In this document: positions 1 through 7,792 of the stretch, one piece after another
Layout of the letters: every line of letters begins with the position of its first letter
How positions within the stretch are numbered: position 1 is the first letter of the stretch
Assembly: GCA_011321775.1 (NCBI GenBank)
Contig: DROT01000090.1
Location: 1 to 64,000, forward strand
Direction of reading: 5' to 3'
Source of the DNA: Gammaproteobacteria bacterium
GTDB lineage: Bacteria > Pseudomonadota > Gammaproteobacteria > DSM-19610
Length of the DNA stretch: 64,000 nucleotides
Position numbers and translations under genes: made by a program
Notes under the pieces: model-generated
What the model was told of the DNA's origin: nothing
The model's database searches: none
Seen by the model: only the letters and a program-made list of their open reading frames with translations

Positions 1-176
1 ACGACGAATCCTTCGTACGCAGCTGGCGCCTGTACCTCGCCGGCTCGCTGGCCGGCTTCGACAGCGGCTGGCTGCAGCTGTTCCAGATCGTGTTCACCCG
101 CACGGGCATGAACGACATCCCCTGGACCCGGGCACAGCTGTACCGACAGGAAGATGATCGAGGAACCAAGTCCTAG
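1..176 (+). CDS. Cyclopropane-fatty-acyl-phospholipid synthase-like methyltransferase, C-terminal end
   Basis: Only the last 57 codons are present, read from base 3 to the TAG at 174-176; the 5' part lies outside the window. The visible sequence includes SFVRSWRLYLAGSLAGF followed by WLQLFQIVF and IPWTRAQLY. This resembles the C-terminal helix region of SAM-dependent methyltransferases of the cyclopropane-fatty-acid synthase family, which methylenate unsaturated phospholipid acyl chains at the membrane. The catalytic and SAM-binding parts are not visible, so the family is inferred from the tail alone. A strong hairpin follows 70 bp downstream. Confidence 0.6.
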   Translation, partial: DESFVRSWRLYLAGSLAGFDSGWLQLFQIVFTRTGMNDIPWTRAQLYRQEDDRGTKS

Positions 177-245
177 CCCCTTTCAGTTCCCATCAAAGGA
201 CTTCTCCCGGCCACCTGCCGCACCCACACCATCCGTCTTCCCCCT

Positions 246-301
246 GTAAGAGCGGGCTTGCCCGCGAACAGCGCTGGGTTCGCGGGCAAGCCCGCTCCTA
301 C
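246..301. repeat. REP-like palindrome downstream of the first gene
   Basis: Arms at 250-269 and 278-297 are exact inverted copies (GAGCGGGCTTGCCCGCGAAC) around an 8-nt loop, and pairing extends outward to 246/301 with one mismatch. The sequence resembles the GTAGGAGCGGGCTTGCCCGCGAA repeats common in pseudomonads and other gammaproteobacteria. No T-run follows, so it is more likely a REP-type mRNA-end element than a canonical terminator. Confidence 0.75.
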
Positions 302-309
302 CACTACCC

Positions 310-379
310 CCTATATTGCACGAAGGCGGCACAGCTTGCGCGATCAGCCCTGACTCCCGAGCCCTTCGTGCAATATAGG
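310..379. repeat. 17-bp inverted repeat with 36-nt spacer
   Basis: CCTATATTGCACGAAGG at 310-326 is matched exactly by its reverse complement at 363-379. It begins only nine bases after the preceding palindrome. The rest of 380-530 has no gene I can support: a 42-codon ORF from 400 to 528 has no recognisable product. The repeat could be the end of a decayed small mobile element, but no transposase or target duplication is visible. Confidence 0.7.
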
Positions 380-529
380 AACACCAGGAGCCGAGCCTGA
401 TGATGCCTCACGAATTGCCGAGCAAGTCGAGTTATAACGTGCTCGCGGTGGCCGATAGCTCGACTGCCACCGCATTCTTGTATGTACTGAACGGCCGATT
501 AGCGACCAACTCCAGACGTACGTCATAAA

Positions 530-556
530 CAAAAACGGCCCCCGAAGGAGCCGTCG
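530..556 (-). terminator. Rho-independent terminator of the VPLPA-CTERM gene
   Basis: Read on the minus strand, ACGGCTCC-TTCG-GGGGCCGT (554 to 535) forms a compact stem-loop followed by a T-rich tract (535 to 527). It lies about 20 bp past the stop codon of the minus-strand gene at 575-1438. Confidence 0.85.
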
Positions 557-574
557 TTGATAACATCGCAGCGT

Positions 575-1438
575 TTACGCTTTGCTGCGTCGTGCTATGC
601 CAATCAGTCCCAGCAAGCCGGAGCCAAACAGCCAGACAGCGGCGGGAACGGGAACTGTGGTTACTTCCAGGCGTATGTCGTCGAAACCGATGACAGGTAA
701 CTCCGGACCTGAATATAGAGAAAGATCACTGTCCTCGTAGTACCATCCATCGGCCCCTGTCCATCTGTAATAGGCGTAATCGATCGTCAATGGATCGATG
801 CTATCCAGATCCGGGCCGGTGCCCCAGTTCGAAAAACCAGTATCGAGATAGATCGAGACGCCGTAGATGTTGTCTTTCTGGGTATCCCACTGGCTCCACC
901 ATGAAAAACTGCCGCCTCCCTCGGTCCAGGTATCCCCGCCGTTGGTACCATAGGCCAGGCCATAGAAGGTGGTCCCGTTGATATCCTTGAGCCATATGCC
1001 CAGGGTCTGGCTCAAGCTGTACTCGTAGATAGCCTCTGCATCATAGTCCTCCAGAACCAGTGTCAGATCACCCGTCCGGCCCCAGCCATAGAGTGCAAGA
1101 TCGCTCATGCTGCCGTTGTAGGCGGACAGGTCGATGCTCGTTGACGTCATGGTGTATTCGGGCGGATATGTCTTATTGACCAGATCCATCGGATCCGTCG
1201 GAATCACTGCCGTATTCAGACCGAAATAATGGGCACCCGAATGGGACTGGAACGGATCATTGACCGAGGAATAGTCTTCGTCCGGCCACATGGTCTGATA
1301 CGTTGACCAGCCGGTCAGGTCACCGGTTTCCGCCCCCGGATTGGTCACCGGAATATTGATTGGTGCGGCCTGGGCGCTTATTGCAACTGCGGACACTGCA
1401 GTGGCCAGCAGGGTCAGCAGGGTGTTTTTCGTTTTCAT
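575..1438 (-). CDS. Exported VPLPA-CTERM sorting-domain protein
   Basis: A 287-residue exported protein of unknown function. It has an N-terminal signal peptide (MKTKNTLLTLLATAV ... SAQA) and ends in VPVPAAVWLFGSGLLG, one hydrophobic helix, then the basic tail ARRSKA. This is the tripartite VPLPA/PEP-CTERM sorting signal processed by exosortase-type enzymes in bacteria that make extracellular polysaccharide. The body is rich in Trp, Tyr, Asp and Gly, with no cysteine seen, as expected for a beta-rich secreted domain; NPGAETGDLTGWS near the N-terminus resembles the starts of carbohydrate-binding-like PEP-CTERM proteins. I chose the ATG at 1438 because AGGAGG lies a few bases upstream and a signal peptide follows directly. 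No exosortase gene is in the window. Confidence 0.85.
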   Translation of the reverse strand: MKTKNTLLTLLATAVSAVAISAQAAPINIPVTNPGAETGDLTGWSTYQTMWPDEDYSSVNDPFQSHSGAHYFGLNTAVIPTDPMDLVNKTYPPEYTMTSTSIDLSAYNGSMSDLALYGWGRTGDLTLVLEDYDAEAIYEYSLSQTLGIWLKDINGTTFYGLAYGTNGGDTWTEGGGSFSWWSQWDTQKDNIYGVSIYLDTGFSNWGTGPDLDSIDPLTIDYAYYRWTGADGWYYEDSDLSLYSGPELPVIGFDDIRLEVTTVPVPAAVWLFGSGLLGLIGIARRSKA

Positions 1439-1869
1439 GTCGACTACCTCCTCCTTGTGCGCGCATTGTTTCGACTTCTTGTTGTGCGACCCGGCTGGGC
1501 ACACCGATCGGTATACGACGTGGGTAGCAGCAAGAATCAAACCATATATGCTTTCTTTAACCTATTTAGTTGGTTAGCGAGAGGCGAACCGATATACACC
1601 TGTAAAAAGTGCAAAATTTCCCTGACAGTATTCTGGAAAATCTTACAAATGATCAGTTACAGACTGTCGGATGACGAAATCGTGGTTTGCTGCCTGAAAG
1701 CTGCAGTTAGGTCAGAACCTGCCCGTGAATCGGCGCGTGGATGAGTTCTTTTCAGTACCATGGAATGTTGTAGTCGGGTCGAATCCGGACATTACCGGCA
1801 CCGCGCTGAATGACCAGCCGATCCGCATACGCCAAGGAATGAAAAACGACCCGAACCGGCCAGGGGCAC
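1439..1869. other. Gene-free region upstream of the VPLPA-CTERM gene
   Basis: About 430 bp between the endonuclease V stop and the start of the exported-protein gene, both on the minus strand. The part near 1530-1660 is clearly more AT-rich than the surroundings and probably holds the promoter of the exported-protein gene. I looked for a sigma-54 (-24 GG/-12 GC) element, often found before PEP-CTERM genes, and saw no convincing one. No conserved ORF or repeat was recognised. Confidence 0.5.
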
Positions 1870-2532
1870 TCAGCCCGACGCCAGCCTGTGGGCATGACGT
1901 GTCGTCTCCGGCAGGCGGTAGCGGGTGGTGCAGCGCAGCACGTAGTCGATGGCTGTCTCCAGGCTGACGCGGTGACCGATGGAGATGAACAGCGGGCTGA
2001 CGTTGGTGCGCGTACGCACTACCGCGCCGACGACTTCGCCCTTGTGGGTCAGCGGTACCCAGCTGCCCTTGTCGGCGGGTACCTCCTCGTGTTCGCCGAT
2101 CAGGCGCGACTTGGCGACGCCGATGCTGGGCAGATCGGTGAGCACCCCGAGGTGGCAGGCGAGACCGAAGCGGCGCGGGTGTGCCAGCCCCTGGCCGTCG
2201 CACAGCAGCAGGTCGGGGAGCTGCGGCAGTCGCGCCAGCGCCTGCAACACCGCCGGCAGTTCGCGGAAGGACAGGTAGCCCGGGATGTAGGGAAATACCG
2301 TCGGCCGCCGGGCGATGGCCTGTTGCTGCAGTTCCAGGCCGGGGAAATCGAGCACCGCCACCGCCGCCCGTGTCGTCTTGCCACCATCCTCGAAGCCGAC
2401 GTCGACGCCGGCGACCCGGTGCACGGGTCCCAGCGCGTCCTCGCGGATCACCCGTTCGCTCAGGGCTTCCTGCAGCGCGCGCGCCGAGGCGACATCGGTC
2501 GGCCAGTCGCGCAGCAGGCTGCGGAGATTCAC
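1870..2532 (-). CDS. nfi: Endonuclease V (deoxyinosine 3' endonuclease)
   Basis: A 220-residue endonuclease V, which cleaves DNA one phosphodiester 3' of deoxyinosine and starts repair of deaminated adenine. The metal-binding acidic residues are in place: D44 in AGVDVGF, E91 in SFRELPA and D112 in [18 protein letters not shown] matches the family strand-separating wedge motif, and IGVAKSRL and [10 protein letters not shown] are also typical. The length is normal. It starts with GTG, and its GTGA overlaps the stop of the upstream ATP-grasp gene, so it is translationally coupled as the last gene of the operon. Nothing links it functionally to the other operon members. Confidence 0.95.
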   Translation of the reverse strand: MNLRSLLRDWPTDVASARALQEALSERVIREDALGPVHRVAGVDVGFEDGGKTTRAAVAVLDFPGLELQQQAIARRPTVFPYIPGYLSFRELPAVLQALARLPQLPDLLLCDGQGLAHPRRFGLACHLGVLTDLPSIGVAKSRLIGEHEEVPADKGSWVPLTHKGEVVGAVVRTRTNVSPLFISIGHRVSLETAIDYVLRCTTRYRLPETTRHAHRLASG

Positions 2533-3581
2533 AGGCTCGCCAGTTCCACGTTGCTGAAGTTGCGGTGGTAGCGGTGCAGCGAGTCCACCTTGTGTTCCAG
2601 CGCCCCGATCACTTCGCGAAAGAAGTTGACGCCCTCGAGGCGGCCGGCCTCGTCCAGCCCGCCGGGGCTGAAGACGTTGATCTCCATCAGCCGGTCGCCG
2701 ACGATGTCCATGCCGACCAGGAACAGGCCGTCCTGCACCAGCTTGGGCCGCACCGCGTGCGCCAGTTTCAGCATGTTCTCGTCGACCTCCGCCTTGCGCG
2801 CCACGCCGCCGGCGGTGATGTTGCTGCGTATGTCACCGTCACCGGCCTCGCGCACCCGGCGTATGGCGGCATAGCGCCCCTGGCAGCGCAGCGGCCGGCC
2901 GTTCATCAGGAACAGCCGCGTGTCACCGGCGACAACCCGGGGCAGGTATTCCTGCGCGATGACGTAGCCCTCGCTGCGCACGGCGTCGATCATCTGGTTG
3001 AGGTTGGCCTTCTCCGCCGGATCGACCAGGAACACGTTGTGCCCGCCGGAACCGGTCAGCGGCTTCAGTACCGCGGTGCCCCCCTCCTTGCGGATGAAGT
3101 CCTTGATCTCCTCGCGGTTGCGGCTGATCAGGGTGCGCGGGCGGATGTATTCGGGGAAGTACTGCAGGTACATCTTGTTCACCGCCCGCGACAGGCCGTC
3201 GGGATCGTTGAGGACGATAACACCCTTGCGCACCGCCAGGCGCCCGAAGTTGATGCCCGCCAGGCGCGCCCAGGGACGCGCGATCACGTCCTCGGCCGGG
3301 TCGTTGCGCAACAGGAGCACATCGAGCTCGTCGACGAGGATGCGTTCGGCACGCGCCGCGCCGCTGCGCAGGGCCTGCAGGTAGGATGCCGCGGAACGGT
3401 AGCGCCGCGACGGCGCCGAGCGCGCGTGCGCGTAGACGCTCTCGTCCGGACCGTAGACGAAATCGGCGACGTTGATGTACCACACCTCGTGTCCGAGCGC
3501 GGCCGCCGTCATGGCCAGCCAGGTGGTGGTGTAGGCCACCTTCTCGGTATCGATATCGTTGACCGCAAGCCCCAGCTTCAT
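2529..3581 (-). CDS. Glutathione synthetase-like ATP-grasp ligase
   Basis: A 350-residue soluble ATP-grasp enzyme related to bacterial glutathione synthetase (GshB). Such enzymes form an acyl-phosphate and ligate it to an amine. Visible family features are [10 protein letters not shown] at the N-terminus, [16 protein letters not shown] (K172 and glycine loop), VIAQEYLP near 207, D292 in GMDIVGD, and [10 protein letters not shown] (E300, N302) for Mg-ATP. The GshB N-terminal pattern is only loosely conserved, and the partner is a QEGLA metallopeptidase gene overlapping by 4 bp (ATGA) rather than gshA. The substrate may therefore not be gamma-glutamylcysteine. The start is the ATG within that overlap. 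True GshB remains possible, since these two genes co-occur in other proteobacteria. Confidence 0.8.
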   Translation of the reverse strand: MKLGLAVNDIDTEKVAYTTTWLAMTAAALGHEVWYINVADFVYGPDESVYAHARSAPSRRYRSAASYLQALRSGAARAERILVDELDVLLLRNDPAEDVIARPWARLAGINFGRLAVRKGVIVLNDPDGLSRAVNKMYLQYFPEYIRPRTLISRNREEIKDFIRKEGGTAVLKPLTGSGGHNVFLVDPAEKANLNQMIDAVRSEGYVIAQEYLPRVVAGDTRLFLMNGRPLRCQGRYAAIRRVREAGDGDIRSNITAGGVARKAEVDENMLKLAHAVRPKLVQDGLFLVGMDIVGDRLMEINVFSPGGLDEAGRLEGVNFFREVIGALEHKVDSLHRYHRNFSNVELASL

Positions 3582-5461
3582 GTGCCGCACTCTCCCGCGA
3601 GTTGTTCCAGTGTCATTCCCCGGCGCAGCCGCGCCAGGCGTCCGGCGGCCTGTTCGCGCTGCAGGTGCCGCGGCTTCAGCAGCGGCGGTTGCAATACCCG
3701 CCGCCAGCCGAGTTCCTGCACCAGCGGCAGGTACTCCAGTGCAATCTTGCCGCGCAGCAGATCCTCCAGTTCCCCGCCCTCGCCCAGGTGCCGCAACAGT
3801 GCCAGCAGGCCACGAAGGTAGACGGCATCCTTGGTGAAACCACCACCGCGACAGACGCGCATGGCGATATCGAAGGCGGTACGCGGCTCGAATCCCTGCT
3901 CCCGGGTGAGTTCCCGGAAGATGTCGACGAACCCTGCGCCCTGACTGACGGCGTGGACCGCGAGCACGCGCGCGGCCAGCAGCCGCAGGCGACCGCAATC
4001 CAGTTCCCCGACCAGGTATTCCGACAGCACCGCCAGTCCCTCCTGCAGGGGTTCGTAGTCCGCCATGCCGGCATACAACAGGCGGAACGGCTGGGCGCGG
4101 CCATTGTAGTAGGTCAGCACGTGGGTACCGATCTCGTGCGCCAGGGTCGCCTCCACCCGCCCCACCGGCACCCGCGCTTCGTGAGCGATGAGAAAGTTGC
4201 CGTGCGATACCATGACACCGCTGATGTCGTCGCGCACCTCCACGCGTGCCGCCAGCTGCGGCAGCTGCGCCCGGTAATGGTCGAGTTCGGCGCGCGCACG
4301 CTCGGCGAAACGCCCGGCATCGAGCAGCCGCGTGTTACCCCGGGGTGCAGGCGGCAGCTGTGCCAGCAGGGCACGGGCCTGAGTCAGCAGTTCCTCTTCC
4401 ACCGGCGCATAGACCTGCAGGCTGCCGTGCAGGAAACGCGGGCTGCAGCGATCGGCCACCATGGTGATCTGGCGTTCCAGTTCGTCGCGCTTGGCGGCGA
4501 ACAGCCACGCCAGGGTGGGATCCTCGATGCGCTCGACCGGCACCCCGAACAGTTCGCGTTTCAGCAGGTCCGGGTCCACCGGCCGTGGCCGGTAGTGAAA
4601 CTCGGGGGCCCGTTCGAAGCCCCGCTCTGCGAACGACTCCCAGGCCGCTGCGCCATTCACCGGCGTAACGTGCAGCAACAGGTCGAAACGCTGGTCGATG
4701 GCCGCCAGCATGCGGTCCACCTCCTGCACGACCGGCGTCATGGCGTGGCGCCCCAGCTCGTGGTAGTGCGCCGGCCGCTGGCGCGTGAAGGCGTGTGCGA
4801 AGGCGAAGAAACCCTCCTTGAGCGCGTGACCGAGGGTGCGCTGCAGTTCGCGCAGGTCCAGCGGCAGGAGTTCGCCGGTGGCGCCGTCGCGATACACCGG
4901 GCTCACTTCCAGGCCCAGGATATGGACGCCCGGCATCGGCGCCTGCGCTTCCAGCAACGGCTCGAGCGCGGGCGGCCGCACCCGTTCGCGGTAGTCCAGC
5001 GCCACCTGTGCCGGCCGTCCTTCCAGGCGGATCTTCAACAGGGCGCTCTCGAACGCTTCCAGCAGGGCATCGGGCGCACCCTGCGCCGGCGCCACCAGCC
5101 GGAAGGCCGGCCGCCGGCCCGCCTCCGCCGCGACTTCCCGGGGCGCCGACCACAGTTCCAGCAGCAGGGCGGCACCGAAGCCCTCCACCTGGGTGCCGGC
5201 GATGCAGCCCAGCAGCTGCCGCAGGCCGGGCAGCGCCGCCGGCTCGCCCGGCGCCAGCAGGTAGGCGGCCTGCCCCGGCAGCAGGCGGCTGGTGCCGGCA
5301 TCGGGCCGATCCGGGGGCCGGCGGTAGACGCACAGGAAGGGCAGTTCACGATCGATGTGCACCCGTCCCCAGCCCGGCAGCCGGCGGCGCACGCGCCCGT
5401 TGTGCCGCAGCTGCCCGCAGATCTCCTCGACCAGTTCGGGTGAAATCGCCGTTGCAGCCAC
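3578..5461 (-). CDS. QEGLA-motif DUF1704 metallopeptidase
   Basis: A 627-residue protein of the DUF1704/TIGR02421 family (flavohemoglobin expression-modulating QEGLA motif protein), related to the eukaryotic MATCAP tubulin tyrosine carboxypeptidases. The zinc motif HEIGTH is at 442-447, and QEGLAVLSE at 473-481 provides the downstream glutamate. ISGVMVSHGNF and RVEATLAHE just before the zinc helix are also typical. No signal peptide or membrane segment is seen, so it should be cytoplasmic. It starts at GTG 21 bp after apbE and overlaps the ATP-grasp gene by ATGA, so the two are coupled. The natural substrate is not known; a carboxypeptidase acting on a peptide or protein tail is inferred from MATCAP homology. 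Confidence 0.85.
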   Translation of the reverse strand: MAATAISPELVEEICGQLRHNGRVRRRLPGWGRVHIDRELPFLCVYRRPPDRPDAGTSRLLPGQAAYLLAPGEPAALPGLRQLLGCIAGTQVEGFGAALLLELWSAPREVAAEAGRRPAFRLVAPAQGAPDALLEAFESALLKIRLEGRPAQVALDYRERVRPPALEPLLEAQAPMPGVHILGLEVSPVYRDGATGELLPLDLRELQRTLGHALKEGFFAFAHAFTRQRPAHYHELGRHAMTPVVQEVDRMLAAIDQRFDLLLHVTPVNGAAAWESFAERGFERAPEFHYRPRPVDPDLLKRELFGVPVERIEDPTLAWLFAAKRDELERQITMVADRCSPRFLHGSLQVYAPVEEELLTQARALLAQLPPAPRGNTRLLDAGRFAERARAELDHYRAQLPQLAARVEVRDDISGVMVSHGNFLIAHEARVPVGRVEATLAHEIGTHVLTYYNGRAQPFRLLYAGMADYEPLQEGLAVLSEYLVGELDCGRLRLLAARVLAVHAVSQGAGFVDIFRELTREQGFEPRTAFDIAMRVCRGGGFTKDAVYLRGLLALLRHLGEGGELEDLLRGKIALEYLPLVQELGWRRVLQPPLLKPRHLQREQAAGRLARLRRGMTLEQLAGECGT

Positions 5462-5482
5462 CGTGGCCCTGCCCCCTGTCGC

Positions 5483-6523
5483 TCAGTCGCCCGCCGGGCG
5501 TCGTTCCAGACTATAGCGCGCAAAGGCACGGGTGGCGCGGTCCTCGAAGCCCTTTTCGGTGCGAACGATGAAGAATGCCACCAGCCCTTCACGCTCGGCG
5601 AGTTCGAAACCGGCCCCGGGACCGAGCACGTCCAGCGCCGTCGCCATGCCGTCGGCGTACATGGAACTCGCTGCCAGAACGGTCACCGAGGCCAGATGAT
5701 GGCTCACCGGCCTGCCGGTGCGCGGATCGATGGTATGGGAATAGAGACGCCCCTGCTGGCGGAAGTAGTTGCGGTAGTCACCCGAGGTGGCGACGGCGAC
5801 ATCGCTCAGTGCGACCACGGCATACACGCTGCGCTGACCGGGTTGCGGACGCTCGATGCCGATACGCCAGGGCTGCCCCCCGGCCTTGTGCCCGCTGGCG
5901 CGCATTTCGCCGCCGACTTCGACCAGGTAGTCGTCCACACCCTGCGCGGACAGATAGTCCGCGACCACATCCACGGCGTATCCCTTGGCAATGGCGGAGA
6001 GATCGACATGGAGATCGCCGCGGTCCTTTTTCAGCGCCGGCGGCTGGCGGCGAACGTGCAGCTTGCGGTAACCCACCCGCGCCAGCGCCCCCCGGATGGC
6101 CGCCTCCTCCGGCACCCGGTCTTCGCCGGGCTCGGGGCCGAAGCCCCACAGGTCGACCAGCGGCGCGACGGTCACGTCGAAGGCGCCGTCGCTGAGCGCG
6201 GAGATGCGCTGCGCTTCGGCGATCACCCGCACCAGTTCCGGCGAGGCCGGCACCCAGTCGGTCGACGGGTTGCGGTTGAAGCGTGACAGTTCCGAATCTG
6301 CCCGGTAGGTCGACATGCGGGCGTCGACCTCCTCCAGTCGCCGCTGCACGCCCCGCTGCAGGGCATACAGGTCGAACCATGCCGACAATCCGGCCAGCCG
6401 CACGCTGTAGCTGGTACCCATGGTGAAACCTTCGAAGCCGGCCTGCGGTGGCAGGCGTTGGCTGCAGGCGGCGAGCAGCAAGGCGCAGCTCGCGAACAGC
6501 AGGGCACAGAAACGCGAACGCAT
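5483..6523 (-). CDS. apbE: FAD:protein FMN transferase lipoprotein ApbE
   Basis: A 346-residue ApbE-type flavin transferase, which attaches FMN from FAD to a Thr in exported flavoproteins such as NqrB/C or RnfG/D. It begins with a lipoprotein signal ending LLAAC (C20), so it is probably anchored on the periplasmic side. Family motifs are FTMGTSYSV, LSDGAFDVTVAPLVDLWGF, DLSAIAKGYAVD, LVEVGGEMRASG and YSHTIDPRTGRPV. The gene starts 3 bp after the sialidase-like stop. No flavinylated target gene (Rnf, Nqr or NosR) lies in the window, which is notable because this denitrifier has NosZ but no NosR here. Confidence 0.95.
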   Translation of the reverse strand: MRSRFCALLFASCALLLAACSQRLPPQAGFEGFTMGTSYSVRLAGLSAWFDLYALQRGVQRRLEEVDARMSTYRADSELSRFNRNPSTDWVPASPELVRVIAEAQRISALSDGAFDVTVAPLVDLWGFGPEPGEDRVPEEAAIRGALARVGYRKLHVRRQPPALKKDRGDLHVDLSAIAKGYAVDVVADYLSAQGVDDYLVEVGGEMRASGHKAGGQPWRIGIERPQPGQRSVYAVVALSDVAVATSGDYRNYFRQQGRLYSHTIDPRTGRPVSHHLASVTVLAASSMYADGMATALDVLGPGAGFELAEREGLVAFFIVRTEKGFEDRATRAFARYSLERRPAGD

Positions 6524-6526
6524 GGC

Positions 6527-7564
6527 TCAGAGCCTGGCCGGGTCCACCACCACGTGGCGGATGCGTGACAGGTTCCAGCTGTAGCTCAGGTGCACCAGGC
6601 CGTCCGGCGCCTGGATGACCGCCGGGTAGGAGTATTCGCCGGCGCCACCTTCCAGCTGCAGCACATCGCGCCAGCGACGGCCGTCGCGCGACAAGGCGAT
6701 GCCGAGTTTCGAACGGCGCCGCTTCGAGCGGTTGTAGACCAGCAGCTGGCGGCCGTCGGCCAGGCTGACGGCGTCGGTGCCGGAATTGGGATTGGGCAGG
6801 ACGGTGAGTTCCAGCGCACTCCAGCGGTCGCCACCGTCGAGCGACCAGCTCTCCGCCAGGCGCCCGTGCTTGCTGCGACACAGCAGTTGCAGCCGGCCGT
6901 CCGCATAACGGAGCACGCTCGGCTGGATCGCCTGCAGCGGGCGGTCGCTGTCGAGCGGCTCGATCCGTTCCCAGGAGACGCCCAGATCGCGGCTGCGTTC
7001 CAGGTGCACCCGCCAGCCCTGGTGCTCGATACTGGAAGGACTCAACAGCTCCCCGGCCGCGAGTTCCACCGGCTTGTTCTTGATCGGTCCCAGCACGCCC
7101 TCGGGCAGACGCCACGGTTCGGACCAGCTCAGGCCACCGTCGGCGGAGCGCATGCACATCCCCCACCAGGTCTTCGGCCGCGCACCCACCTTGTAGAACA
7201 GCAGCAGCGGTCCGCCACTGGGCTGGAACAGCACCGGGTTCCAGCAGGCGAGACGTTCGCCCCCGGGCTGCACGCCATTGGCCACCTCGCGCGGCGGCGA
7301 CCAGCCGTCGCCCTCGTTCAGCGATACCAGGATGCTGACGTCGGGCCGCGACTCCAGCGAGCCGCCGAACCAGGCCGCCACCAGCCGCCCCTGCGAAACG
7401 CAGAGGGTCGAGGCGTGGCTCATGCCGTGGGCGCTGTGCTCGAAGACAAAACCGTCATCAATGATGGCGGGATGCCGCAGGCGTCGCGGCCCGCCTCCCA
7501 GCAAGGCAGTGCTGGCAGCGACCCAGCTGCTCATTCTTCGGAACAGGAGGCGATTGGTGAACAT
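6527..7564 (-). CDS. BNR-repeat sialidase-like protein
   Basis: A 345-residue protein of the six-bladed sialidase/neuraminidase-like BNR family. It has several Asp-box-like motifs (SADGGLSW, SRDLGVSW, SLDGGDRW, SRDGRRW) and the N-terminal MSHASTLC ... VAAWFGGS element. FKVGARPKTWWGM-like and SNPNSGTDAV-like parts resemble the exo-alpha-sialidase group of environmental bacteria that often act on unknown glycans. The N-terminal hydrophobic stretch (WVAASTALLGG) may be a weak signal or anchor. I chose the ATG at 7564; the ATG ten codons later is possible, and neither has a strong ribosome site. It is the first gene of the apbE operon and divergent from menF. The substrate cannot be told. Confidence 0.8.
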   Translation of the reverse strand: MFTNRLLFRRMSSWVAASTALLGGGPRRLRHPAIIDDGFVFEHSAHGMSHASTLCVSQGRLVAAWFGGSLESRPDVSILVSLNEGDGWSPPREVANGVQPGGERLACWNPVLFQPSGGPLLLFYKVGARPKTWWGMCMRSADGGLSWSEPWRLPEGVLGPIKNKPVELAAGELLSPSSIEHQGWRVHLERSRDLGVSWERIEPLDSDRPLQAIQPSVLRYADGRLQLLCRSKHGRLAESWSLDGGDRWSALELTVLPNPNSGTDAVSLADGRQLLVYNRSKRRRSKLGIALSRDGRRWRDVLQLEGGAGEYSYPAVIQAPDGLVHLSYSWNLSRIRHVVVDPARL

Positions 7565-7728
7565 GAAACCTGCCGGCAATTGTACAACCACCCTATGGTA
7601 AAACTTCCAGGCGCTTCCTGCGGAGCGCATTTCCCTCCGTCGAGGAAGGTATTTGCGCGGACGGCCGGTGATCGTAACTGCAACCGCAAGCCCGGCCCGG
7701 CCAGGCGCCGTTGCCCCCGACCCTGCAT

Positions 7729-7758
7729 ATGACAGCGTCGTTTTCCAGCCGCTATAAT
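7729..7758 (+). promoter_or_regulatory. Sigma-70 promoter of the menaquinone operon
   Basis: ATGACA (7729-7734, one mismatch to TTGACA) and a perfect TATAAT (7753-7758) are separated by 18 bp. This predicts transcription from about 7765, roughly 28 bp before the menF start codon. It is the best vegetative promoter in the window and suggests constitutive menaquinone synthesis. Confidence 0.75.
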
Positions 7759-7792
7759 CGCCGCCACGATCCACACCGGCCGACCATGCCCC

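Noticed and set aside
400-528. A 42-codon plus-strand ORF beginning ATGATGCCTCACGAA with GGAG upstream
   Set aside because: No recognisable similarity, very short, and lies next to an inverted repeat; not enough support for a gene.
1439-1740. Sigma-54 promoter for the VPLPA-CTERM gene
   Set aside because: No TGGCAC-N5-TTGC-like element with correct spacing was found on the minus strand.
3602-5443. 613-codon plus-strand ORF opposite the QEGLA peptidase
   Set aside because: The minus strand carries HEIGTH and QEGLA motifs; the plus-strand frame is low-complexity His/Gln/Arg-rich shadow.
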